51,650 nt of DNA from Alphaproteobacteria bacterium (GTDB lineage Bacteria; Pseudomonadota; Alphaproteobacteria; Rhizobiales; Xanthobacteraceae), in the NCBI GenBank assembly GCA_009781045.1, contig WQYW01000012.1, forward strand, positions 1-51,650, in the 5' to 3' direction. Positions 24,713-34,475 of this stretch are shown here, piece after piece. The first letter of the stretch is position 1; each line of letters begins with the position of its first letter. The notes below the pieces were generated by a model. That model was given only the letters and a program-made list of their open reading frames with translations. It was not told where the DNA came from and did no database searches. Position numbers and translations under genes: made by a program.

Positions 24713-27173
24713 TGGCGAATACCTTGACCAGGGTGGCGGGGTGCATCCGTGCCAGCCGGGTCACCGGAATGAGAGCTGCAGCCATGGCGGCGAGCAGCGT
24801 CACCGCGATCAGAGTGAGGAGCTGGACGGGAAAGACATAGAAGGGCAGGCGCCAGCCGAAGGCCTTGACGTTGACGATGGCGACCAGACACCAGGCCACC
24901 AGCAATCCAACCGGCAGGGCCAGCATGGCGGTGAACAGTGCCAGCGCCAGCGTCCTGAGGAGTTCGATTGCGGCGAGCTGGCGGCGGGTGATGCCGATCG
25001 CCCATAACGGCGCCAGTTGCGGCAGGCGGCTGTTGGCAAGCGTGAGCAGGCTGGTGAGGAGCGCAATTGCCGCCACCGCCAGCGTGAGGCCGTTGAGGGC
25101 CGAGGTCACGGCAAAGGTACGATGGAAGATCTGCAGGGCCTCGTCCCGGACCGAGGCCTGATCGGTCACAGTGGTCTCATTGAGCGCGAAGGCCTGGCGC
25201 AGGTCTTTGATCAGGCGCCCTTTCTGCTCGGGGCCGACCAGAATGCCGACGCGATTGTGCGCACTGCCGGGAAAGTGGCGGGCAAGAGCGGCTGTATTGA
25301 CCGCAATCTGCCCCCGGGGATTGCCGTAATCGGCATGGCGGCCGACAATGGTCACCCACCAGTCGCCATCGGGGGTTGGAACAGCAAGGCGATCGCCGAC
25401 ATCCAGCTTGAGTCGCTGCCCCAGTTGCTCGCTGATGAAGGCTCCATCCCCGCTCGCCAGTTCGCTCCAGGGATCGCCCTTTTGCGCCAGCAGCGGCCAG
25501 CGGCTGCGATAGCGCGGGTGATCGGGCAGACCGAGCAGTTCCACCGTCTGTCCCGCGATCCGGGTTTGGCCGTGTCCGCTGGGCAGGACGGCCTCGACCC
25601 CGGAATTCTGCGACAGAAAGCGCACGATGTCGAGTGCCTGGCTGTCGCTGGTGGCGGTGACATAGACGTCGCAGGCGAGGCGCCCATCAAGCCAGGTGGA
25701 AAAGGTGCGGCTGAAGGTTTCGACCATGGTGGCGACGCCGACATTGACGGCGAGGGCCAGCAACAGGGCGCTGAGGGCCAGCGACAATGCCCGCAGCTGC
25801 TGGCGGCAGTCGGCCCAGAACCAGGAGGAAAGCGGCCTGCGGGCAAGGCCGCCGCACAGCCGCAACAGCGCCTCCAGCACCACCGGCAGCAGCAGGGCGG
25901 CACCGAGCATCAGGGCGGCGACGACCCCGAAACCGGCGTCCAGCGTCTGGCCATAACGGGCGAGCGCGATCATCACCGCGAAGGCGCCAAGGGCGAAGCC
26001 GCTCTGGATGCGCAGCCAGCGCCGTTGGGCCTGGTGCCAGGCATGAGGCTGGGCGGCGTTGAGCAGCGGCAGCGAAAAGGCCTTGATCATGCTGCTTGAG
26101 GCCGCCGCCAGGGCGCCAAGGATGCTGATCGCCATGCCGGAGAGCCACCACTGGGGGCGCAGCACCAGCTCCCCGGGCAGCTCGGCGCCATAGAGCCCGT
26201 TAAGGGTTGCGGCGACATCGGCAAGCAGCAGGCCGGCAATGAAGTAGCCGGCCACAAGCCCGACGAGACCGGCTGCGAGAGCGAGCGCAACCAGTTCGAA
26301 CGCCAGCACCGCATTGAGCATGCGCGAAGAAGCGCCACAGGCGCGTAACACCCGCAGCATCGGCCGGCGCTGTTCAAAGGCAAGGCCTGCGGCCGAATGA
26401 ACAATGAACAGCCCGACCAGGAAGGACAGCAGGCCGAACGCCGTGAGATTGAGATGAAAACTGTCGGTCAGCTGCTCCAGCTCGGTGGAACTGTCGGCAG
26501 CGACAATCGCCAGACGCGGGCCGACAGCAGCCTCAAGGCTGGAGCGGGCCTGTTGCAGATCCTCAAGCCGGTCTGTGACCACGAGGTGCGACAGCTCCTC
26601 TTTGGCGTTGAGAAGGCGCTGGGCGATGCCGATATCGACCACCAGCACCCCCGGCGCCAGTTGCGGATCAGGTGTCAGCGGCGGCAGCGCCGCGCCATTG
26701 CGCGCATGCGCGCTGTCTCCCGGCTGCAGCCGCAGCCGCGCCATGGTCTCGGGTGCTGCCCGCATCTGGCCCGGGGGGCCGAGGAAGCGGGCGAGGTCGT
26801 CGGGGTTGAGCTGGCTGGTGCCGGAGCCGGGCGGCAGCGTCACCGGCTCGATGCCGATGAGGCGCAAGGAACGGCCCTCGATCTCGACCCTGCCTTCGAG
26901 CGCAGGCGACACCGCCCAGCCCTGACGGCGCAGGGTGATGAACAGGCTTTGCGGGAAGCGGCCGCCATCGACCGCGGCGAGCATGGCGCTGCCGCGGGGG
27001 CCGAGCACATTGGCTGCCTGGTCATAGGCCGCCCGCGCCTGCTGGTTGATGGCCTGGACGCCGCTCCACAGGGCGGTGGCGGCGATCAGTCCGATCAGGA
27101 GGGTCGCCAGCTGCATCTTGTGGCGCCACCAGTGGCTCAGCAGCACGGCGAGGATCCACAGCGCCCGTCTCAT
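24702..27173 (-). CDS. FtsX-type ABC transporter permease, two-repeat form
   Basis: 823 residues with an N-terminal span, a large extracytoplasmic domain and two FtsX blocks of three to four spans (near residues 250-400 and 680-815). AFGLLSFLVGLFIVHSAAGL and RPMLRVLRACGASSRMLNAV mark the first; LWAIGITRRQLAAIELLRTL marks the second. This layout is found in permeases that move lipids or export lipid-linked substrates. It is encoded between its ATPase (4-base overlap) and the AttH-like protein, so the three act together at the inner membrane. Confidence 0.87.
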   Translation of the reverse strand: MRRALWILAVLLSHWWRHKMQLATLLIGLIAATALWSGVQAINQQARAAYDQAANVLGPRGSAMLAAVDGGRFPQSLFITLRRQGWAVSPALEGRVEIEGRSLRLIGIEPVTLPPGSGTSQLNPDDLARFLGPPGQMRAAPETMARLRLQPGDSAHARNGAALPPLTPDPQLAPGVLVVDIGIAQRLLNAKEELSHLVVTDRLEDLQQARSSLEAAVGPRLAIVAADSSTELEQLTDSFHLNLTAFGLLSFLVGLFIVHSAAGLAFEQRRPMLRVLRACGASSRMLNAVLAFELVALALAAGLVGLVAGYFIAGLLLADVAATLNGLYGAELPGELVLRPQWWLSGMAISILGALAAASSSMIKAFSLPLLNAAQPHAWHQAQRRWLRIQSGFALGAFAVMIALARYGQTLDAGFGVVAALMLGAALLLPVVLEALLRLCGGLARRPLSSWFWADCRQQLRALSLALSALLLALAVNVGVATMVETFSRTFSTWLDGRLACDVYVTATSDSQALDIVRFLSQNSGVEAVLPSGHGQTRIAGQTVELLGLPDHPRYRSRWPLLAQKGDPWSELASGDGAFISEQLGQRLKLDVGDRLAVPTPDGDWWVTIVGRHADYGNPRGQIAVNTAALARHFPGSAHNRVGILVGPEQKGRLIKDLRQAFALNETTVTDQASVRDEALQIFHRTFAVTSALNGLTLAVAAIALLTSLLTLANSRLPQLAPLWAIGITRRQLAAIELLRTLALALFTAMLALPVGLLVAWCLVAIVNVKAFGWRLPFYVFPVQLLTLIAVTLLAAMAAALIPVTRLARMHPATLVKVFANER

Positions 27174-27838
27174 CGGATCTGCCCGGCATGGAGTTCGAGG
27201 CGGCGGTCGAGCGTGGCGGCGAGGCGATGGCTGTGGGTCACCATGACAAAAGCGCAGCCGGTACGCGACACCACGTCGCGGGTCAGAAGCAGCACCTCAT
27301 CGGCGGTGGCCTCATCGAGATTGCCGGTGGGCTCGTCGGCGAGCAGGAGAAGCGGCTTGACCGCCAGCGCCCGGGCAATCGCCAGGCGCTGCTGCTGGCC
27401 GCCGGAAAGCTGCTCGGGATAGCGCCGGAGAAGTGGGGCAAGCCCCAGCCGTTCTGCCAGTTCGGCCTCCCAGCCGGGGTCATGGCAGCCGGCGAGGCGG
27501 GCCTGGAAGCTGAGATTATGGGCCACCGACAGGCTTGGGATCAGGTTGAACTGCTGGAACACGAGGCCAATGGTGCGGCGGCGCAGCGCTGCACGCGCCG
27601 CATCGGGGAGTGCGGTAATCCCGGCGCCATCAAGGGTGATGCGCCCGCTGTCGGCGGCGTCGAGTCCTGCGATCAGATGCAGGAGCGTGCTCTTGCCGCT
27701 GCCCGATTCGCCGGTCAGGGCGACGCGCTCGGCGCGGGCGATGTCGAGATTGACCCCGCGCAGCACCGCGACCTCTTCGCCGGCCGCGCTGTAGCTTTTG
27801 GTGAGTTCGCGGATCTCCAGCACAGGCGCGTTCCCCAA
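27170..27838 (-). CDS. ABC transporter ATPase (LolD/MacB type) of the attH operon
   Basis: About 222 residues with Walker A TGESGSGKSTLLHLIAG, Q-loop LVFQQFNLIPSLSVAHNLSF, signature LSGGQQQRLAIARAL, Walker B LLLADEPTGNLDEAT and switch VTHS. It belongs to the group that works with FtsX-type permeases and drives the permease encoded next. Start is TTG 27838 or a nearby GTG at 27826; no ribosome site decides it. A doubled 15-base repeat lies just upstream. Confidence 0.88.
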   Translation of the reverse strand: MGNAPVLEIRELTKSYSAAGEEVAVLRGVNLDIARAERVALTGESGSGKSTLLHLIAGLDAADSGRITLDGAGITALPDAARAALRRRTIGLVFQQFNLIPSLSVAHNLSFQARLAGCHDPGWEAELAERLGLAPLLRRYPEQLSGGQQQRLAIARALAVKPLLLLADEPTGNLDEATADEVLLLTRDVVSRTGCAFVMVTHSHRLAATLDRRLELHAGQIR

Positions 27839-27843
27839 CTGGC

Positions 27844-27877
27844 AGACAGGAAAGTGGCGGACAGGAAAGTGGCGGAT
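27844..27877. repeat. 15-bp tandem repeat in the leader of the attH operon
   Basis: GGCAGACAGGAAAGT and GGCGGACAGGAAAGT follow each other directly, then GGCGGA begins a partial third unit. The pair lies a few bases upstream of the ATPase start and on its transcript side reads ACTTTCCTGTCCGCC. It could be a binding site or a slipped duplication. Confidence 0.5.
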
Positions 27878-27908
27878 TGCCGGATCCGGGAGCGGCCGCG
27901 CCGCTCTT

Positions 27909-28910
27909 CTAAAGGATGCCGGGCAGCACCCGGTCGGGCGGCCGGTGATTGTCGAGGAAGGTGCGGATATTGATGATCACCTTTTCGCCCATCTCGACCC
28001 GTCCCTCGATGGTCGCCGAACTCATATGCGGCAGGATGGTTACCCGGCCGGTTTTGGCGAGGCGCAGCAGTCGCGGACTGACGGCGGGTTCATGTTCGAA
28101 GACGTCGAGGGCGGCACCCCTGATATCGCCGCTCTCGATCAGCTGGATCATGGTTTCCTCGTCGATGACTTCGCCGCGGGCGGTGTTGACGATATAGGCC
28201 TCCTTGCGGATCAGTTTGAGCCGGCGTGCCGACAGGAGATGAAAGGTCGCCGGTGTGTGCGGGCAGTTCACCGAGATGATGTCCATCCGTGCCAGCATCT
28301 GGTCGAGGCTTTCCCAATAGGTGGCCGACAGTTCCTCGGCGATCTGGGGCGCCACCGGGCGGCGGTTGTGATAGTGGATCTGCAGCCCGAAAGCCCGGGC
28401 GCGCCGCGCCACCGCCTGGCCGATGCGGCCCATGCCGAGGATGCCGAGGCGTTTGCCGCCGATGCGGTGACCGAGCATCCAGGTCGGAGACCAGCCGGCC
28501 CAGCTGCGTCCCTCGCTGAGGATGTTGGCGCCTTCGATCAGGCGCCGCGGCACCGCCAGAATCAGCGCCATGGTCATGTCGGCGGTGTCTTCGGTGAGCA
28601 CCCGCGGGGTGTTGGTGACGGTGATGCCGCGGCTTTGCGCTGCAGCAAGGTCGATATTGTCGACGCCATTGCCGAAATTGGCGATCAGTCGCAGCCTGCA
28701 GTCGGGATGGCTGATGACCTCGGCGCCGATCTGGTCGGTGACGGTGGGCACCAGAATGTCGGCCGTGCACGCCGCCTTGAGGATCTCTTCGGGCGTCATC
28801 GGGGTGTCGTCGAGATTGATCCTGGCGTCGAACAATTCCCGCATCCGGGTTTCGACCGAATCCGGCAGTTTGCGCGTGACGACGACAAGGGGTTTCTTCT
28901 TAACCGACAT
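27909..28910 (-). CDS. D-isomer 2-hydroxyacid dehydrogenase (glyoxylate/hydroxypyruvate reductase-like)
   Basis: 333 residues. The NAD(P) fold carries LGILGMGRIGQAVARRARAF (GxGxxG), followed by HNRRP, which favours NADPH by its Arg pair. Catalytic residues are seen in VNTARGEVIDEE (Arg), ALDVFEHEP (Glu) and ILPHMSSAT (His). The N-terminal substrate part has LIANFGNGVDNIDL. The closest match by eye is GyaR/GhrB-type glyoxylate reductase. Monocistronic; its start is 27 bases inside a GC-poor leader. The 28911-29236 stretch upstream holds no supported gene. Confidence 0.88.
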   Translation of the reverse strand: MSVKKKPLVVVTRKLPDSVETRMRELFDARINLDDTPMTPEEILKAACTADILVPTVTDQIGAEVISHPDCRLRLIANFGNGVDNIDLAAAQSRGITVTNTPRVLTEDTADMTMALILAVPRRLIEGANILSEGRSWAGWSPTWMLGHRIGGKRLGILGMGRIGQAVARRARAFGLQIHYHNRRPVAPQIAEELSATYWESLDQMLARMDIISVNCPHTPATFHLLSARRLKLIRKEAYIVNTARGEVIDEETMIQLIESGDIRGAALDVFEHEPAVSPRLLRLAKTGRVTILPHMSSATIEGRVEMGEKVIINIRTFLDNHRPPDRVLPGIL

Positions 28911-29236
28911 GTCCTGCTCTCACGAGGCTACGGGTCCCACTTTTGTCGCCAGCGACGGAATGTTCAGACCTCGTTAACCCGGGTGCCCGACACTGTCTGT
29001 CGCGTCCCCTGGTTCTTCAAGTTTGGGCTGTGCCGATGTTTTCCGTTCCGGAAAAAGGCAGGCCGGCTATTGTCGTTCTGTCCTCCTCTAGCAGAAGGCG
29101 GGGCCAAGACAAGAACGACGACAGCTGTGAGGCGAAGAACCGGGGCGGCCCTGGCAGGCAGAGAAGGGGTGGCCTGGTCAGGGGTGAGGGATTTTGCCGG
29201 CCGGCTTTGGGTGGGGATCTGTTGGGAGACGGGGAG

Positions 29237-29758
29237 ATGGCGTTGGTGCGTGTGTGGGTGGTGATGCTTGCGGGCATGATGTCGGGGGTTTTCTGTCAGG
29301 CGGGATATGCCGCCAGTGGTGGCCAGATCACCAGCGGGCTGCCGGTGCCACGTTATGTCAGTCTCAAATCGGACCACGTCAATGTCCGTTCCGGTCCCAC
29401 CAAGGACAACGACATCACCTGGATCTATACCCGCGCCGGACTGCCGGTGGAAATCACCGCCGAGTTTGAAAACTGGCGCAAGGTGCGCGATTCGGAGGGT
29501 GCGGAAGGCTGGGTCTATCATTCGCTGCTCTCGGGGCGGCGTACCGCCGTGGTCACGATGAAGAATAAGACCGATCTGGCGCCGATTTATGAACGCGCCG
29601 AGACCGCGAGCACGATTGCGGCGCGGCTGCAGGCCGGTGTTCTGGTTCAGGTTAAGAAATGCAACACCGGCTGGTGCCGGGTCAGCGGCGACGCCTTTGA
29701 CGGCTGGATCCAGCAGGAGCGGCTGTGGGGGGTCTACGCCGCCGAACAGCTCGACTGA
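29237..29758 (+). CDS. Exported SH3-like domain protein
   Basis: 173 residues. MALVRVWVVMLAGMMSGVFC to YAA is a signal peptide. Two bacterial SH3-like units follow: RYVSLKSDHVNVRSGPTKDN ... EGWVYHSLLSGRRTAVV, and LAPIYERAETASTIAARLQA ... CNTGWCRVSGDAFDGWIQ. This arrangement (DUF1058-type) is common in Alphaproteobacteria upstream or near 2-hydroxyacid dehydrogenases. The role is probably in the periplasm or cell wall. ATG 29237 follows GGAGACGGGGAG. Confidence 0.83.
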   Translation: MALVRVWVVMLAGMMSGVFCQAGYAASGGQITSGLPVPRYVSLKSDHVNVRSGPTKDNDITWIYTRAGLPVEITAEFENWRKVRDSEGAEGWVYHSLLSGRRTAVVTMKNKTDLAPIYERAETASTIAARLQAGVLVQVKKCNTGWCRVSGDAFDGWIQQERLWGVYAAEQLD

Positions 29759-30192
29759 ACGGCAGGCCCCTTTGCTGGCGGCGCTTGCCGCCCGCCGGGC
29801 GCAACGGCTTTTCAATCCTGGCCCGGATCGCCCTGGATCCGGATCGCCCCTGCCAGTCGTTCGCATCTCTGTCATGCTGGTGCAATTGAGCCGTGGCATC
29901 TTGCGCGATCCGGGATGACTGCACGGCTGCAATCTCTCCTGGTGCAGCCGGCATGAGACCTGGCGCGGCGATCTCTGCGAGCATTGTTAGCTGCGCTCGC
30001 CTTTTAGTTGTGGCGGCGGGCCGGTCCGGCGAGGTCGCTGCTTCTCCACGGAGCCGTCAGGCGGCAGCTGGCGCGGTTCTGTGCGGTTGCCCCAGCGCGT
30101 GCGAGGCGCCGGTCGAGGGGCGATTGAAGCACAGGGACAGCGGCGCCAGTCCTTTGGAGACCGTAAACCTTATTCCCGGGAAAAGGGGTGCT

Positions 30193-30220
30193 TTGACGCA
30201 GGCAGGCCCTGTGTTAGAGA
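30193..30220 (+). promoter_or_regulatory. Candidate promoter of the fabA-fabB-fabI operon
   Basis: TTGACG at 30193-30198 is followed after 15-17 bases by TTAGAG/AGAGAC, a fair sigma-70 match for Alphaproteobacteria. It lies about 180 bases before fabA. The rest of 29759-30401 shows no gene I can support. Confidence 0.35.
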
Positions 30221-30401
30221 CGCAGGCGTTCTGTCTGGTCGGGTTTTTGCGATTGCACCCACGCGGTGGCGGTTTCACGGTGTGCCATCGGGCTGTGGTG
30301 GGTGACATCTTGGCGAATGACCCGATATTGCCACGATGTCCGGGCAGGATGACGCCATCGGGGCGTCGTGGCTCTTCCATGGAAAGGCATAGAGGCTGAA
30401 G

Positions 30402-30923
30402 ATGCTGAATCGGCGCAGCGGTTACGACTATGAAGACTTGCTGGCATGTGCCCGTGGCGAGATGTTCGGCCCCGGCAATGCGCAACTGCCGCTGCCTCCG
30501 ATGCTGATGTTCGATCGCATCACGGAAATTTCCGAGACGGGAGGCGAATTCGGCAAGGGCGTGGTGCGTGCGGAACTCGATGTGAAGCCGGATCTCTGGT
30601 TTTTCGGCTGTCACTTCAAGAATGACCCGGTGATGCCGGGCTGCCTCGGGCTTGATGCCTTGTGGCAGATGGTAGGGTTTTACCTTGGATGGACTGGAGG
30701 CGCGGGTCGGGGCCGGGCGCTGGGCTTGAGCGAACTGAAGTTTGGCGGCCAGGTGCTGCCCGAGGCGCGAAAGATAGTGTATAATGTCGATGTCAAACGG
30801 GTGCTGCGGTCGAAGCTGGTGCTCGGCATTGCCGACGGATGGCTTTCGGTCGATGACACGATCATCTATCGTGCCCGGGATCTCAAAGTCGGGCTGTTCA
30901 AACAGGGTGCGGGGCCAGGCTGA
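30402..30923 (+). CDS. fabA: 3-hydroxydecanoyl-ACP dehydratase/isomerase
   Basis: 173 residues, normal FabA length. FabA dehydrates 3-hydroxyacyl-ACP and isomerises the C10 product to start unsaturated fatty acids. The N-terminal [19 protein letters not shown] and the active-site block [20 protein letters not shown] are present, with His71 and Asp85 in the places of the E. coli catalytic pair His70/Asp84. ATG 30402 follows GAGGCTGAAG. FabB starts 30 bases downstream and fabI follows, the classic alphaproteobacterial operon. A close paralogue with a changed catalytic residue lies at 50737. Confidence 0.95.
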   Translation: MLNRRSGYDYEDLLACARGEMFGPGNAQLPLPPMLMFDRITEISETGGEFGKGVVRAELDVKPDLWFFGCHFKNDPVMPGCLGLDALWQMVGFYLGWTGGAGRGRALGLSELKFGGQVLPEARKIVYNVDVKRVLRSKLVLGIADGWLSVDDTIIYRARDLKVGLFKQGAGPG

Positions 30924-30953
30924 ATTGAGTTCGATAATCAGTGCGAGGCAATC

Positions 30954-32177
30954 ATGAGACGGGTTGTAGTCACCGGGATGGGTATTGTCTCGTCCATCGG
31001 AAACAACAGCCAGGAAGTGCTCACCAGCCTTCGCGAGGCAAGATCCGGAATATCGCGTGCGCCGGCGCATGTCGAACTCGGCTTTCGCTCCCAGGTCCAT
31101 GGTCTTCCCACGCTCGATCCGGCGACCGTGGTCGATCGTCGTGCCATGCGCTTCCTTGGTCAGGGGGCGGCGTGGAATCATGTCGCCATGGAACAGGCAG
31201 TCGCCGATTCCGGTCTGGCGCCCGATCAGGTGTCCAGTTTCCGCACCGGGATCATCATGGGCTCCGGCGGTCCGTCGGCGCGCACCATCGTTGACGCCGC
31301 CGATATCACCCGTTCCAAGGGCCCCAAGCGTGTCGGCCCCTTTGCGGTGCCCAAGGCGATGTCCTCGACGGCATCGGCGACACTGGCGACCTGGTTCAAG
31401 ATCAAGGGCGTCAACTATTCGATCTCCTCGGCCTGCGCCACTTCCAACCATTGTGTTGGCAATGCCTATGAGATCATTCAGCTGGGCAAGCAGGATGTGA
31501 TCTTCGCCGGCGGCTGTGAGGAGCTGGACTGGACCCTGTCCGTGCTGTTCGACGGCATGGGCGCGATGTCCTCGAAATTTAACGACATGCCGGCGACTGC
31601 ATCGCGGCCCTATGACGTGAACCGCGATGGTTTCGTGATCGCGGGAGGTGCCGGTGTGCTGGTGCTGGAAGAACTTTCCCATGCCAGGGCGAGGGGCGCA
31701 CGGATCTACGGCGAAATCATCGGTTACGGCGCCACCTCGGACGGTTACGACATGGTTGCGCCATCGGGCGAGGGTGCCGAGCGCTGCATGCGCATGGCGC
31801 TTGCGACCGTCAATCGGCCCATCGACTATATCAATCCGCACGCCACATCGACGCCGGCCGGAGATCCACCCGAGATGCAGGCCATCCGCAAAGTGTTCGG
31901 TGTCGGCGACAAATGCCCGCCGATTTCGGCCACCAAGGCCCTGACCGGTCATTCCCTGGGCGCCACCGGGGTGCAGGAAGCGATCTATTCTCTCCTGATG
32001 ATGAATCACAGCTTCATCTGCGAAAGCGCCCATATCCGGGAACTCGATCCGGCCTTTGCGGACATGCCGATTCTGCGCCAGCGCGTCGATAACGCGCGGG
32101 TGTCGACCGTGCTGTCGAATTCCTTCGGCTTCGGCGGCACCAACGCCACGCTGGTGTTTGGCCTCTTGGATGCCTGA
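30954..32177 (+). CDS. fabB: 3-oxoacyl-ACP synthase I
   Basis: 407 residues of the thiolase fold. The active-site Cys is in [11 protein letters not shown] (near residue 163), and the two His residues are in [16 protein letters not shown] and TGHSLGATG, the Cys-His-His triad of KAS I/II. The C-terminal [16 protein letters not shown] is complete. Next to fabA this is FabB, which elongates the cis-3-decenoyl product. ATG 30954 has GAGGCAATC in front. It could also supply acyl chains for the nearby peptide synthetase, which is inference only. Confidence 0.94.
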   Translation: MRRVVVTGMGIVSSIGNNSQEVLTSLREARSGISRAPAHVELGFRSQVHGLPTLDPATVVDRRAMRFLGQGAAWNHVAMEQAVADSGLAPDQVSSFRTGIIMGSGGPSARTIVDAADITRSKGPKRVGPFAVPKAMSSTASATLATWFKIKGVNYSISSACATSNHCVGNAYEIIQLGKQDVIFAGGCEELDWTLSVLFDGMGAMSSKFNDMPATASRPYDVNRDGFVIAGGAGVLVLEELSHARARGARIYGEIIGYGATSDGYDMVAPSGEGAERCMRMALATVNRPIDYINPHATSTPAGDPPEMQAIRKVFGVGDKCPPISATKALTGHSLGATGVQEAIYSLLMMNHSFICESAHIRELDPAFADMPILRQRVDNARVSTVLSNSFGFGGTNATLVFGLLDA

Positions 32178-32399
32178 GGAGGCCGGATCTGCCTTTGTCC
32201 AGTGAGGGGCGTGCGCCTCTGCGCTGCGGCGCGGACAGGAGATGGCGGACCTCCCGGGCTGTGGGCGGGTGCGAGGTGAGAGAACCCTTTCCGGCGCGGG
32301 CGATGGTGCGCGCTCTTTGACCAACGTTATCCGGCGCGGCGCGGCCCCTGCTGCGCGCCCCGGTTTCCTTGCAGACACCGGCACATAGAGGAGCGACAG

Positions 32400-33200
32400 A
32401 TGCAGGAATTGATGAAGGGCCGGCGTGGCCTGATCATGGGGATTGCCAACGACCATTCGATTGCCTGGGGCATGGCGAAGACGCTCCATGGCCATGGAGC
32501 GGAACTGGCCTTCACCTACCAGGGCGATGCCCAGGGGCGGCGGGTCAGACCGCTGGCGGAACAGCTCGGCGTTGAACTGGTACTGCCCTGTGACGTCGAG
32601 GACATCGCCACGGTCGACGCCACGTTTGAGGCGCTGCGGGCGAAATGGGGCCAGCTCGACTTCGTCATTCATGCCATCGGCTTTTCCGATCGCAATGAAC
32701 TCAAGGGGCGCTACGCCGACACCTCCCGGGAGAACTTCTCGCGCACCATGGTGATTTCCTGCTTCTCCTTCACCGAGATCGCCCGGCGCGCCGCGGAGAT
32801 GATGCCGCAGGGCGGGGCGATGCTGACGCTGAGCTACGGCGCTTCGATGCGGGCGATGTCGAACTACAATGTCATGGGTGTCGCCAAGGCCGCACTCGAG
32901 GCTTCGGTGCGCTATCTCGCCTTTGATTTCGGTTCGCGCGGCATCCGTGTCAACGCCATCTCGGCAGGTCCGGTGCGTACGCTGGCGGGCTCCGGCATCG
33001 GCGACGCGCGCGCGCTCTTTGCCTACCAGCAGAAACATTCGCCGCTTGGACGCGGCGTTACTCTTGATGAACTCGGTGGTGCGGCGCTCTACCTGTTGTC
33101 CGATCTGTCGGGCGGGGTCACGGGCGAGATCCATTATGTCGATTCCGGCTACAACATCGTCCTGATGCCGAGGCCGGAAGATCTCAACAGCCCGGACTGA
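32400..33200 (+). CDS. fabI: Enoyl-ACP reductase (NADH)
   Basis: 266 residues of the short-chain dehydrogenase fold. RGLIMGIANDHSIAWGMAKT is the FabI nucleotide loop. The active-site Tyr and Lys are in SYGAS...YNVMGVAKAALE, and ISAGPVRTLAGSGI is the substrate loop. It completes each elongation round in fatty acid synthesis. ATG 32400 follows GAGGAGCGACAG. It is 222 bases after fabB on the same strand. Confidence 0.94.
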   Translation: MQELMKGRRGLIMGIANDHSIAWGMAKTLHGHGAELAFTYQGDAQGRRVRPLAEQLGVELVLPCDVEDIATVDATFEALRAKWGQLDFVIHAIGFSDRNELKGRYADTSRENFSRTMVISCFSFTEIARRAAEMMPQGGAMLTLSYGASMRAMSNYNVMGVAKAALEASVRYLAFDFGSRGIRVNAISAGPVRTLAGSGIGDARALFAYQQKHSPLGRGVTLDELGGAALYLLSDLSGGVTGEIHYVDSGYNIVLMPRPEDLNSPD

Positions 33201-34475
33201 AGGGGCGCGCTTTGCGGGTCGCAGCGGATCGGCGATGTGCGCGGGATCCGCTGCGGCTTCGACCCGCCTGGGGGTGCGGGCCCGGGGCGCCAGGCCCGGC
33301 GGGGGCGTTCACGAAAGGACAGCAGGGCCGCGCGGGCGGATGGTCCTGCCAGGGGCGCAATTTCTCCCTGCGGCGAACCCTGAAAACGCCATCTGGCAGC
33401 GGGGCGCGCCAGGCGAAAGCCGGCCTCCCTTGAGGCAGGGGTGCGGGCCCTTCGTTGCAGATCTCCGCAACGGAAGGCTGGAGAAAGAAATCACTGTCGC
33501 GCTGTAGAAGAATACCGCGGTGGGGGCAGAGTGCGGTGCGCCCTGCACGCAGCGATGGTCGACGCGACCGTGAGCCAGGGAGAGCTGGACCGTCATCTGC
33601 GCAAAAAAGGGCCCTGGAAAAAGAGTTCCGGCACCGGGCTCCCGGCCCCCCCTTTGAATGAAAGCCGGTCCCCGGGGGTGCCGGGCTACCCCTCATCGGG
33701 CGGCAGTTTCCTGCTGGAACAGGAGCAACTGGCAAGTTGGCTCTATCAAGTGGAAAGAGGAATTCCCCGAAAAGCGGGAGGCAGCTGGCGGGACCTTTCC
33801 TGCATCGCCGCTCGTCGCGGCTGCAGGGGTCTTTTCGGGAGAGATTGCCAGGGACTTTTCTCCCTGCATGCAGCGCAACTGACGGTTGCGACGCGGGAGA
33901 TTCGGTGGCGTGCCGGTTCTTGTCGAAATTGCGGCGGAAATGAGATGATGATTGGCGCGGGCTGTCTGGAATTGTGGCGACAGCATGGCGGGTGGCGGCC
34001 GGCGGCGGCGCCGTGGCAACTTCCTTTCTACTAAGGAGTTGGAGTGCTGCTGGCCGCTGCGACGGACGTTGCGGCCCGCTACCATCCGCCGACGGCAGGC
34101 GCCGCTGCGGTGCCGCACCGGCACCGCCGCTGGCGTCGCCCTTCACAGGATGCGGGATGAGGCTTCTGCGGCGTGGGTTGAGCGGGACCGCTGCGGTCCC
34201 CATGCGGCAGCTGCGGACCAGCAAAGTTCGATTGACCCTGCTGCGAGACCGGGGAAGAGCAGGGCGTTTTGTGTGTGTCGTAACAGCCGCACTACAGAGA
34301 AACCTTGTCCGGCCCATCCCTTATCAGAATACCGCATGGCGCCAATGCCATTGTTTTGCGCCCAATTTCGGCCTGATTCCGGACGTAGTCGGCGGCGCAG
34401 CGATTGCGTGCTGCTTGACGCGTTGCCGAAGGAAATGCCAGATGCCACAACCCTCGATTGTGATGGAAATGTGGC
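33201..34475. other. 1.27-kb stretch without a supported gene
   Basis: GC-rich sequence between fabI and the phosphopantetheinyl transferase. Several frames are open by composition only; none shows a domain, signal peptide or consistent ribosome site. It has many G/C-run hairpins (for example around 33600-33700, where AAAAAAGGGCCC and a run of CCGGGGGTGCCGGG occur) and short runs such as CTACTAAGGAGTTGGAG near 34030. It probably holds the promoter of the biosynthetic cluster. Confidence 0.5.

Noticed and set aside
30057..33134. A 3-kb open frame antisense to fabA, fabB and fabI
   Set aside because: The plus-strand genes are unmistakable and the antisense product has no family likeness.
33184..34317. 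Long minus-strand frame between fabI and the PPTase
   Set aside because: Arg/Pro/Ser-rich with no domain, signal peptide or ribosome site; likely open by base composition.
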